The position numbers and the translations under genes are program-made. A DNA stretch of 23,962 nucleotides, from positions 1 to 23,962 of the forward strand of contig CABURG010000011.1 of assembly GCA_902493835.1 (NCBI GenBank), written 5' to 3'. Below, piece by piece: positions 14,619-21,349 of this stretch (positions are counted from its first letter, which is position 1; each line of letters starts with the position of its first letter). The notes under the pieces were generated by a model that made no database searches, was not told the DNA's origin, and saw nothing but the letters and a program-made list of their open reading frames with translations. Source of the DNA: an uncultured Collinsella sp. (GTDB lineage: Bacteria; Actinomycetota; Coriobacteriia; Coriobacteriales; Coriobacteriaceae).

Positions 14619-15977
14619 CTACTCGTTCTTGGGCGCGGGGTGTTTGCAGACCACGCTCATGTAAATCATGCCGAGCACGGCAGCGGTGACCGAACCGGCA
14701 AGGATAGCGGCCTTGGCAGCCAGAACCTCAAACTGGGCCGTCGGGAATGCGAGGCCGCTGATGAGAATCGACATGGTAAAGCCGATACCGCCCAGAATGC
14801 CCACGCCGGCAATCATGTGCCAGTTGACATTGTGCGGCAGCTCGCAGGCCTTGAGCTTGACCAGGGCAAACGTCATACCAAAGATGCCGATCGGCTTGCC
14901 CAGCAGCATGCCAAAGTACACGCCGAGCGTCACCGGGTCGGTGAGCAGCGTGCTCATGTCCACGCCCACTAGGCGAACCTGCGCGTTCACGAACGCAAAG
15001 ATCGGCAGGATCACAAAGTTGACCGGCGTGGAGATCAGACGCTCCATGCGGATGAGCGGCGGGGTCACGCGGTGCATGACGCGCTCGACCTTGGTGGTCG
15101 AGACGGTAAAGTCATGCTGGCCCAGGATGTGCGCCTCGTCGTCGTAGCGGTCATCGAGCAGCGGCAGGCACTCGCCCAGCCAGTCGGTCAGACTATCGAG
15201 CTTAACGCCGCACTTGGCCGGAATGGTGAAGGCCAGGATGACGCCGGCGAGCGTAGCGTGCACGCCGCTCTTGAACATGCAGAACCACAGCAGCAGACCC
15301 AGTACCGAATACGGGGCAAGGCGGTAATGCTGCGTCTTGTTGAGCCACACGAGCGCGCAGGTCACAAGCGCGGCGGCGCCCAACCAAAACGGATTGGGGC
15401 TCTGACCGTAGAAGATGGCGATGGCGGCGATGGAGATGAGGTCGTCGGCGATGGCAAGCGTCGAGAAGAACACGCGCACGCCGTTGGGCACGCGATTGCC
15501 CAAAAGCGACAGCACGCCCAGCGCAAAGGCAATATCGGTTGCCATGGGGATGGCCCAACCGTTGCGGGCGCCGGCATGGTTAAAGATCAGGTAGATGCAG
15601 GCGGGAACGACGACGCCGCCCACGGCCGCCAGCATGGGAAGCATGGCCTGGCGCGGGTTCTTGAGCTCGCCAACTGTCATCTCGTACTTAAGCTCAATGC
15701 CCACGAGTAAAAAGAAGATCGCCATGAGGAAGTCGTTGACGAAAAGCTCGACGGTGAGACCGGCCGTAAGGTTGCCCAGACCCACATACAGCGGGGTCTC
15801 CAAAAAGTGATGGATGGCCTCGTAGGCATCGGTGTTGGCGCAGATAACGGCGGCGATAGCGGCGAAGACCATGACGGCGGCGGAAATAGTGCCGTTCTCG
15901 GCGATGCGCTCCCAAATGTCGTGACGCTCAAAACGTTTGCGCTCACGAACGTTAAACAGCTGCTCGGGTGCTGCCAT
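14619..15977 (-). CDS. nhaA: Na+/H+ antiporter NhaA
   Basis: 452 residues, longer than the E. coli protein (388). It exchanges two H+ for one Na+ (or Li+) across the cell membrane. Family motifs are clear: NDFLMAIFFLLVGIELKYEM (81-100), MATDIAFALGVLSLLG with Asp148, and LAIADDLISIAAIAIFYG with Asp178-Asp179. Asp148, Asp178 and Asp179 match E. coli Asp133, Asp163 and Asp164 with the same 30-residue spacing. An extra hydrophilic stretch (LGECLPLLDDRYDDEAHILG, about 265-285) adds length between helices. The ATG at 15977 has AAAGGAG upstream. A terminator-like hairpin lies in its leader (16011-16046). Confidence 0.96.
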   Translation of the reverse strand: MAAPEQLFNVRERKRFERHDIWERIAENGTISAAVMVFAAIAAVICANTDAYEAIHHFLETPLYVGLGNLTAGLTVELFVNDFLMAIFFLLVGIELKYEMTVGELKNPRQAMLPMLAAVGGVVVPACIYLIFNHAGARNGWAIPMATDIAFALGVLSLLGNRVPNGVRVFFSTLAIADDLISIAAIAIFYGQSPNPFWLGAAALVTCALVWLNKTQHYRLAPYSVLGLLLWFCMFKSGVHATLAGVILAFTIPAKCGVKLDSLTDWLGECLPLLDDRYDDEAHILGQHDFTVSTTKVERVMHRVTPPLIRMERLISTPVNFVILPIFAFVNAQVRLVGVDMSTLLTDPVTLGVYFGMLLGKPIGIFGMTFALVKLKACELPHNVNWHMIAGVGILGGIGFTMSILISGLAFPTAQFEVLAAKAAILAGSVTAAVLGMIYMSVVCKHPAPKNE

Positions 15978-16010
15978 GGGCGGCTCCTTTCACGGGAAGG
16001 CTCCCGTCTT

Positions 16011-16046
16011 AAAAAAGCACGGCCCGCCCAAGTGGCGGCGCCGCGC
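16011..16046 (-). terminator. Terminator-like hairpin in the nhaA leader
   Basis: On the minus strand GCGCGGCGCCGCC (16046-16034) pairs with GGCGGGCCGTGC (16028-16017), with one bulged base and one G-U pair, and is followed at once by TTTTTT (16016-16011). This is a strong intrinsic terminator 33 bases before the nhaA ATG. ppaC already has its own terminator at 16185-16225, so this second one suggests either insulation or attenuation of nhaA. The same 12-mer GCGCGGCGCCGC occurs again at about 16172-16183. Confidence 0.65.
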
Positions 16047-16067
16047 TCCAACGTATTACGCTTGCAT

Positions 16068-16130
16068 CTAGCCTACCCTGCACGACAAGCGCACAAGCAC
16101 GGCCGAAAAGCGGAACCACAGGTTGAACAT
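16068..16130 (-). other. Possible leader peptide upstream of nhaA
   Basis: An ATG at 16130-16128 opens a 20-codon frame, MFNLWFRFSAVLVRLSCRVG, ending in TAG before the leader hairpin. The peptide is hydrophobic and basic. Its ribosome-binding site is weak (TTGAGC), so it may be chance. It is listed because the 267-base gap 15978-16245 has no other gene and because short leader frames occur before attenuators. Confidence 0.2.
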
Positions 16131-16184
16131 TATTTGCTCAACGGCACGGGCACGCCTGTCCAAGAGACGACGCGGCGCCGCGCA

Positions 16185-16225
16185 CAAAAAACGACCGGAG
16201 CGCGGGGCTTCCGCGATCCGGTCGT
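16185..16225 (-). terminator. Intrinsic terminator of ppaC
   Basis: The minus strand has ACGACCGGA (16225-16217) pairing with TCCGGTCGT (16199-16191), with an inner CGCGG/CCGCG stem, followed by TTTTTT. It starts 21 bases after the ppaC stop codon. Confidence 0.9.
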
Positions 16226-16245
16226 CGGTGTTAGGCCAAAAGAAC

Positions 16246-17169
16246 CTAGCAGGCGGCCATGATGGGGGCAGCGACCTGCTTCTTACGGGAGAGGACGCCC
16301 GGCATCCAGACGCCGTCGTGCTCGTCGGCAATGCCCAGGCCCTTCTGAGCAGCCTCGGTCTCGCCCTCGAGCAGGACCTGCGAGCCCTCCTCCATGATGT
16401 CGGTGATGCACAGGACAATGCCGTCGGCACCCTTCTCGGCGGCGTAGGCGCGCATGGCCTCGCGAATCTCGTCGATCATGCCGAGTGCGCGGCTCTTGTC
16501 GACGGTCTCGTACTGGCCGATGAGCAGCTTCTTGCCGGCGGGCTCGAACATCTTGATGTCGTTGCCGACCATCTCGGCTGCGGTGAAGGAGCCGGACGGA
16601 CGGGTGAGGAAGACCTCCATGCCAAACTTGACCGGGTCGACGCCCACCTGCTCGCCGAGCTTGGCGGCGACGGCGCGGTCGACATCGGTGGTGGTGGGGC
16701 TCTTGAGCATGAGCGTGTCGGTCATCATGGCCGAGAGCAGCAGCTTGGCCTGGACGTCGGAAAGTTCAACGCCGAGCACGTCGGCGAGCTTGGTGACGAT
16801 GGTGCAGCTGGAGCCCCAGGGCAGGCAGATGTAGTGCAGCGGGCCGGCGGTCTCGAAGTCGCCGATGCGGTGATGGTCGACGACGCCAAAGACCGTGGCG
16901 TCCTTAAGGCCGGCGACGGACTGGGCGGACTCGTTGTGGTCGGTGAGGACGACGAGCTGACCGGCCTCGACGGACTCGATCACGCGAGGCTCGGCGATGC
17001 CGGCGTCGGCGAGCAGCTTGGCGGACTCTGCCGGAAGCTGACCAAGGGCGCAGGCCTCGTAGGTATTGCCGGCATACTCAACCTGGTTGAGCAGCTGGGA
17101 CAGGACGACGGCGCTCATGATGGCGTCGTTATCGGGGTTCTGGTGACCAAAGACAAGAACGTTTGCCAT
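16246..17169 (-). CDS. ppaC: Manganese-dependent inorganic pyrophosphatase (family II, DHH)
   Basis: 307 residues, typical for the CBS-less family II enzyme. It hydrolyses pyrophosphate to phosphate in the cytoplasm, pulling biosynthetic reactions forward. The metal ligands are visible: His9, Asp13 and Asp15 in FGHQNPDNDAI, Asp77 in LTDHNE, and the DHH motif Asp98-His99-His100 in VVDHHRIGDF. The C-terminal DHHA2 domain has the substrate-binding SRKKQ near residues 295-299. The ATG at 17169 has GGAGG upstream. A TACCAT box on the minus strand in the 74-base gap before it may be the -10. Single gene, ending at its own terminator. Confidence 0.96.
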   Translation of the reverse strand: MANVLVFGHQNPDNDAIMSAVVLSQLLNQVEYAGNTYEACALGQLPAESAKLLADAGIAEPRVIESVEAGQLVVLTDHNESAQSVAGLKDATVFGVVDHHRIGDFETAGPLHYICLPWGSSCTIVTKLADVLGVELSDVQAKLLLSAMMTDTLMLKSPTTTDVDRAVAAKLGEQVGVDPVKFGMEVFLTRPSGSFTAAEMVGNDIKMFEPAGKKLLIGQYETVDKSRALGMIDEIREAMRAYAAEKGADGIVLCITDIMEEGSQVLLEGETEAAQKGLGIADEHDGVWMPGVLSRKKQVAAPIMAAC

Positions 17170-17243
17170 GGGTTTCCTCCATATGCGTGTGTGTACTCAT
17201 ACGTCTCTATGGTAGCACGCGGCGCGGCCGCGGCCGCCAACGT

Positions 17244-19103
17244 CTATCGCTCGGCGTGGTTGCGCTCCTTGCACTCGTACATGCGCTGGTCGGCGAGGAT
17301 ACGCACCTCTCCCGAGCCGCCATCGTCCGGATAAACCGCCCAACCGCAACTCGCGCCAACCTCAATCGTAACGCCGTCGATACCGAAAGGAAGCCGCACT
17401 GTCCGGTCAATTCGGTCAATCATCATGCGACACAGGGCGTCATCCATGTTGCCGTTCATGACCAGTGCAAACTCATCGCCGCCAATCCTAAAGGCAAAAT
17501 CGGTTTGGCGTACACAGTCGCGCAATCGACCCGCCACCGCCTTGAGCAGCTTATCGCCCATGTCATGCCCATACGTATCGTTGACGGGCTTAAAGCGGTC
17601 GAGGTCAAGATAGAACAAAGTGAATGGCTTGGCCTGCATCTCGTACCTATGCAAAACACTGCTAAAGTACCGCTCGTTGAACAGGCCCGTAAGTCCATCA
17701 GTGTTCGCCATGGTCTCGAGCTCTATCCTTTGGCCAATGTCTTGAGATATGGCCAAAAGACGCGTGACCATGCCGTCGGGCCCCCATTCTATCGGAACGA
17801 CGCTGAGATCCTTGTAGGCATTTCCGCTTCGCGCACAGTACTCAATATTGATAATGTTATTGCTCGTCCCCACCATCTTGCGCAGTCGCTCGGGCGCAAG
17901 CAGATTTGCGAGCTCGGTATCCTCAGTCTCGGAGAAGACAACGTAGCGGGCAGAAACCTCCTTCAGCAGGTCTGCATAATCACCCTTTAGGGCATACTGC
18001 GGCTCCCGTTTCTGATTCTCGCGGTATTCGTAAGTACCGTCGACAAGATCGACCACGACAAAACGATCGACGATGCGCCCCATGCCGCCCAACAGCCGGC
18101 TAATAGCTCGCCGCTGTCGCTCGACCGCCTGCCGTTCCTCATCCTTAAGCCTCGCATCTGCGCGCTCGCGTCTGACGGCTATCGTTACCAACAGCGCCGT
18201 GATAATCACGCCGACCACTCCAAGGGCAACCGTGCTGATGAGCTGGACCTCATTCATACCCGAATCCACGACATCGGAACGCACCAGGCCGACGATTGAC
18301 CAGTCGCCAATTCCCGCCGGCTGATAGACCAGATAGTACCCGCGCCCGTTAAGCGTGCAAAAGGCGCTACCCTCCTTACCGTGGCCGACCTGCCGTTGGA
18401 TTTCGTCGAAACTCCCTCGCGAAAAAGAAGCATGTTCGCCCAGATAGGCCATAATGTTTGAGACAAATGGTTTGATCTCGCTTTTTGGTTGCAGCGAAAA
18501 CACCACATCACCCGATTGGTGGACCACATAGCAATCGCTCTTGCCGCGGTATATATCGCCCGCGACCATGTCCATGACCGTGTCGTTGTCATAACTCACG
18601 GCGAGACCGGTATACGTCACACCCCCAAAGGTAAAAGGCTGACTTAACGGCAGAGCAAAGACGATTCGTCGCGTCCCGTCCGAGGCGATATAGCTCGAAA
18701 TCCAAGACGTGCCCTTTTCGTACATCTTCTGAAATACACCATCGATGCTGACGGCCTTGCCCGAGCGCCCGCCGTCGGTGATAAAGTCATCATTCTGGTT
18801 GAAGAGATAGACATCGCGATACCCCCAGGAGTCCTTCTGGCTCCGTGCCCGGATCCAGACGTCCTCGATATGGCCGTCTTCGGTCGCCGCCGCCAGTAGT
18901 GCATCCCAATCAGCCAGAACATTCCAGTTGCGCTGCGCAAACAGCTCAAAAGTTTTGTCCATCTGCTCATAGGTCGAGATTAGATTCTCGATGTTCTCAT
19001 CATAGATTTTCTGAGCCATAAAACCGTGGTAGGCGAATCCCAGAGCGACAATAAGAACGGCTGCGACAGCGGTCGCAAGGACCTTGAATCGCCTGTTTTT
19101 CAT
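17244..19103 (-). CDS. Membrane diguanylate cyclase with extracellular Cache sensor
   Basis: 619 residues. It makes cyclic di-GMP from two GTP in response to an external signal. Membrane helices lie at about 8-28 and 288-310. The 260 residues between them are outside the cell and look like a dCache sensor (YRDVYLFNQNDDFITDGG, TGLAVSYDNDTVMDMVAG). A short coiled region follows, then a PAS-like segment (about 340-455), then a GGDEF domain. The active site is RIGGDEFALV (541-545), and the product-inhibition site RQTD (532-535) sits five residues before it, so both are intact. The C-terminus has no EAL or HD-GYP domain. The start ATG has GAGGAGGG upstream. No c-di-GMP receptor or riboswitch is seen nearby. 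The ligand is unknown. Confidence 0.93.
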   Translation of the reverse strand: MKNRRFKVLATAVAAVLIVALGFAYHGFMAQKIYDENIENLISTYEQMDKTFELFAQRNWNVLADWDALLAAATEDGHIEDVWIRARSQKDSWGYRDVYLFNQNDDFITDGGRSGKAVSIDGVFQKMYEKGTSWISSYIASDGTRRIVFALPLSQPFTFGGVTYTGLAVSYDNDTVMDMVAGDIYRGKSDCYVVHQSGDVVFSLQPKSEIKPFVSNIMAYLGEHASFSRGSFDEIQRQVGHGKEGSAFCTLNGRGYYLVYQPAGIGDWSIVGLVRSDVVDSGMNEVQLISTVALGVVGVIITALLVTIAVRRERADARLKDEERQAVERQRRAISRLLGGMGRIVDRFVVVDLVDGTYEYRENQKREPQYALKGDYADLLKEVSARYVVFSETEDTELANLLAPERLRKMVGTSNNIINIEYCARSGNAYKDLSVVPIEWGPDGMVTRLLAISQDIGQRIELETMANTDGLTGLFNERYFSSVLHRYEMQAKPFTLFYLDLDRFKPVNDTYGHDMGDKLLKAVAGRLRDCVRQTDFAFRIGGDEFALVMNGNMDDALCRMMIDRIDRTVRLPFGIDGVTIEVGASCGWAVYPDDGGSGEVRILADQRMYECKERNHAER

Positions 19104-19227
19104 CGTCCACCCTCCTCAGCTCATAGCCTGTTTTTACCAGTACCGTCTTTTTTCATTTAGCACCAGGCGACTGATTAGGCCTGGACGATTCCATAAAAAT
19201 TAGGGCGTCAAACGACCCATGTGTCCG

Positions 19228-19257
19228 CAAAAAGCCCGGGCGACAACGGCCCGAGCT
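19228..19257 (-). terminator. Intrinsic terminator of the glucokinase gene
   Basis: On the minus strand AGCTCGGGC (19257-19249) pairs with GCCCGGGCT (19241-19233), with one wobble, followed by TTTTTG. It lies about 90 bases after the glk stop. The rest of the 244-base gap holds hairpin copy C (19306-19338) and, closer to the cyclase gene, a weak CCAGGC/GCCTGG stem. I see no c-di-GMP riboswitch consensus. Confidence 0.8.
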
Positions 19258-19305
19258 CCATGTGACTCCTGCCGAGGAGCCATATTCAATTTGCCGCGCT
19301 AAACC

Positions 19306-19338
19306 TTGGCGCAAAGCATCCTGTCCCCTTTGCGCCAA
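19306..19338. repeat. Perfect 11-bp inverted repeat (GGGAC hairpin, copy C)
   Basis: TTGGCGCAAAG (19306-19316) pairs perfectly with CTTTGCGCCAA (19328-19338). The 11-base loop is CATCCTGTCCC. It starts 9 bases past the glk stop codon. The loop sequence CCTGTCCC recurs, on the opposite strand, in the loop of copy D on the other side of glk. It could serve as an mRNA 3'-end stabiliser; no T-run follows. Confidence 0.65.
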
Positions 19339-19347
19339 CGAGCGAAC

Positions 19348-20301
19348 TTATTTACCGGCGGCGCGCAGGGCTACGTAGGCGGCACCGATGATGCCGGCGT
19401 CGTTGCCGAGCGAAGCGACCTTAATGGGCGTCTCGCGCGAGGCGGAAAGCGCGTAGCGCTGGAAGTGCTCACGAACCTTGTCGAGGTAGACATCGGCCGA
19501 GGCAGACGCACCGCCGCCGATCAGGAACATCTCGGGGTCGACCACGTTGGCAATAAGCGCCAGGGCACGGCCGAGATAGTCGGCCATGGTATCGGCAGCT
19601 GCCAGCGCGAGCTTGTCACCCTCGCGGCAGGCCTGGAACACGTCCTTGGAATCAGAAGGCCCGGTGAGCTCGATGGGCTCGACGCCCGCTTTCTTGCACT
19701 CAGCAAGGTAGTTGCTCACCACGCCGGTGGCGCTGGAATACTGCTCCAGGTGGCCATGGCCGCCGCAGCCGCAGGTGCGCTCCTCAGCCGGGTTCAGGCA
19801 CATGTGGCCAATCTCGCCGCCGGCGCCCACAACACCCGATACCACGTCGCCGTTAACGATAACGCCGCCGCCCACGCCGGTACCGATGGTGACCATCACC
19901 ACGTTCTGCACGCCCTTGGCAGAGCCGAGCCAAGCCTCGCCCATGGCGGCGGCGTTGGCATCGTTCTCGTACTTAACGACCGCGTCGGGGCAGTGCTTCT
20001 GAATGGCGATCCTCAGCTCGGGCAGGTTAATGGCAATGTTGGCCTTGACCTTGGCATCGCCCGATGCCGGGATGGGGCACGGAACGGCCAGGCCAATGCC
20101 CGCCACAAAGGCGCGCGGAATCCGTGCCTTGGCGACCACCTGGTCGATAGCCTCGGTCACCGCGGCAAAGCCCGCAGCGTCAACGATGGGAGGCGTAGGC
20201 ACGCTGGCCTTGGCCAGCAGGTTGCCGTCCTCGTCGAACAGACCCTCCTTAACCGAAGTGCCGCCGACGTCAATGCCGATGTAGTACTGCTTAGGTTCCA
20301 T
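19348..20301 (-). CDS. glk: ROK-family glucokinase
   Basis: 317 residues from the ATG at 20301, preceded by AAAGGTGG; the open frame before it has no better start. It phosphorylates glucose to glucose-6-phosphate with ATP. It shows the phosphate-binding IGIDVGGTSVKEG, the catalytic Asp114 in YENDANAAAMG, TIGTGVGGGVIVNG, and the ROK zinc site GHMC...CGCGGHGHLEQYSS with His166, Cys168, Cys177 and Cys179. The usual third Cys of CxCGxxGC is replaced by His184. Specificity for glucose is inferred from the motifs and from the neighbouring beta-glucoside operon; a fructokinase or N-acetyl sugar kinase is possible. It is set apart from that operon by a terminator at 20444-20484 and flanked by hairpins C and D. 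Confidence 0.9.
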   Translation of the reverse strand: MEPKQYYIGIDVGGTSVKEGLFDEDGNLLAKASVPTPPIVDAAGFAAVTEAIDQVVAKARIPRAFVAGIGLAVPCPIPASGDAKVKANIAINLPELRIAIQKHCPDAVVKYENDANAAAMGEAWLGSAKGVQNVVMVTIGTGVGGGVIVNGDVVSGVVGAGGEIGHMCLNPAEERTCGCGGHGHLEQYSSATGVVSNYLAECKKAGVEPIELTGPSDSKDVFQACREGDKLALAAADTMADYLGRALALIANVVDPEMFLIGGGASASADVYLDKVREHFQRYALSASRETPIKVASLGNDAGIIGAAYVALRAAGK

Positions 20302-20355
20302 AGGAGCCCACCTTTCTCGTTTAAACATTGCCTGTATGGTACCGCTCCCAAGGCA

Positions 20356-20396
20356 AAAACCTACCAAAAAGGGACAGGTTTGTTTTGGCAGGTTTT
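20356..20396. repeat. 14-bp inverted repeat (GGGAC hairpin, copy D)
   Basis: AAAACCTACCAAAA (20356-20369) pairs with TTTTGGCAGGTTTT (20383-20396) with one mismatch (a G-U pair in RNA on one strand). The 13-base loop contains GGGACAGG. On the minus strand the 3' arm ends in a T-run, so it could also act as an extra terminator before glk. It lies about 55 bases upstream of the glk start. Confidence 0.65.
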
Positions 20397-20443
20397 ATCT
20401 GGGGAAACGCAAATGGCCGCTCAACAGGCCGCACAAGACCATC

Positions 20444-20484
20444 CCCAAAAATAGAGGCGCCGGGAGGCGGAGACTCCCGGCGCC
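20444..20484 (-). terminator. Intrinsic terminator of the PTS operon
   Basis: On the minus strand GGCGCCGGGAG (20484-20474) pairs with CTCCCGGCGCC (20466-20456) around a 7-base loop, followed by TCTATTTTTGG. It lies 58 bases after the IIA stop codon and separates the PTS genes from glk. Confidence 0.85.
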
Positions 20485-20542
20485 CGTCAAAGGGACTATG
20501 TTGCCTGTTGGACCGCACGGTCCTTCGCGGCGATAACGCCGA

Positions 20543-20875
20543 CTAGGCCTTAAGTGCCTGCAGCTGCTTGTGGATCTCGATGAGCTCCGTCGCCATGACG
20601 CGCATGGTCTCGGTGCCGGCCATCTGGTCCTCGGCATGCAGCAGAATCAACGGGGCCTCGCCGTTACGCTCGCCGTTGGCCTCTTTCTTCAGAAGCCCCA
20701 TGTGAACATCGTGGCCACCGTTATAGGCCTCGTCGCCCTGCTTGATAAGCTCCTCGGCGGCGTCAAAATCGCCCTCCTTGGCCTTTTGCACGGCATTGAT
20801 GTACATGCTCTTGGCGGTACCGACGTAGCTGATGATCTCAAAGCAGGTCATCTGCAGTTCGTTCATATCCTCCAT
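20543..20875 (-). CDS. celC: PTS lactose/cellobiose-family IIA component
   Basis: 110 residues. It receives phosphate from HPr and passes it to IIB. The phosphorylated histidine is His80 in LILLHAEDQMAG. It forms the helical trimer typical of the family (MTCFEIISYVGTAKSMYINA). The ATG at 20875 is chosen because AGGTG lies 6 bases upstream, overlapping the IIB stop codon; a GTG at 20884 and an ATG at 20866 are also in frame, and the last best matches the family N-terminus. It begins 9 bases after the IIB gene. It is the last gene of the operon. Confidence 0.93.
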   Translation of the reverse strand: MEDMNELQMTCFEIISYVGTAKSMYINAVQKAKEGDFDAAEELIKQGDEAYNGGHDVHMGLLKKEANGERNGEAPLILLHAEDQMAGTETMRVMATELIEIHKQLQALKA

Positions 20876-20884
20876 ACAGAGCAC

Positions 20885-21187
20885 CTAGCCCATCACGCTG
20901 ACGCAGTGGTCGATGATGCCGGCAGCGTTCATGCGGCCGTAGTCGACCATGTTGATGACCTCGACCGGAAAACGACCAGCGGCCTCCTTCTCAAAGTCAC
21001 CCTTGGTGTAGCCGATCTGCGGGCCAAGCAGCAACATGTCGCACTCGTCCAGGTGATCGTGGGCCTCGTTCATGGGACGAGCCTCGACCTCAATATCCAG
21101 ACCACGGTTTGCAACCTCGGCCTGCATCTTCTGGACCAGCAGGCTCGTGGACATACCGGCATTGCAGCAGAGCATGATCTTCTTCAT
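20885..21187 (-). CDS. celA: PTS lactose/cellobiose-family IIB component
   Basis: 100 residues. It carries the phospho-cysteine that phosphorylates the sugar during transport. The active residue is Cys8 in MLCCNAGMSTSLLV, the signature of this IIB family; the extra Cys7 beside it is unusual. The C-terminal half has the LLLGPQIGYTKGDF segment common to the family. The ATG has AAGGAGG upstream. The gene lies 162 bases after IIC, with a strong hairpin in between, and directly before IIA. Confidence 0.94.
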   Translation of the reverse strand: MKKIMLCCNAGMSTSLLVQKMQAEVANRGLDIEVEARPMNEAHDHLDECDMLLLGPQIGYTKGDFEKEAAGRFPVEVINMVDYGRMNAAGIIDHCVSVMG

Positions 21188-21289
21188 GGTTTCCTCCTTA
21201 TAACTGCGCGGCGCGCAGACGACAACTGGTTTTATTCCTTGCGGCTATTGTGCCCACCCCCCCTGCATCTTTACACAAGGGAGAGAGCC

Positions 21290-21320
21290 GCGGGCACCGG
21301 CACCGCGTACCGGTGCCCGC
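21290..21320. promoter_or_regulatory. Perfect GC-rich hairpin between IIC and IIB
   Basis: GCGGGCACCGG (21290-21300) pairs perfectly with CCGGTGCCCGC (21310-21320) around a 9-base loop. It starts 30 bases after the IIC stop codon within a 162-base gap of the operon. There is no T-run downstream on the minus strand, so it is more likely an RNA-stability or processing element that sets IIC against IIB/IIA levels than a full terminator. Confidence 0.55.
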
Positions 21321-21349
21321 AAAGGTGAAAGGGACGAACGTTAGGCGTT

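Noticed and set aside
17216..17240. GC palindrome CGGCCGCGGCCG after the cyclase gene as a terminator
   Set aside because: It is short, overlaps the gap with ppaC, and is not followed by a T-run; only a weak stem can be claimed.
16123..17334. A 403-codon plus-strand frame opposite ppaC
   Set aside because: ppaC carries all metal ligands of family II pyrophosphatases. The plus frame is Asp/Gly/Val/Leu-rich shadow sequence running through the ppaC terminator.
19104..19227. c-di-GMP riboswitch upstream of the diguanylate cyclase
   Set aside because: A CCAGGC/GCCTGG stem and an AGGCCTAATC stretch caught the eye, but the conserved core of known c-di-GMP riboswitches is absent.
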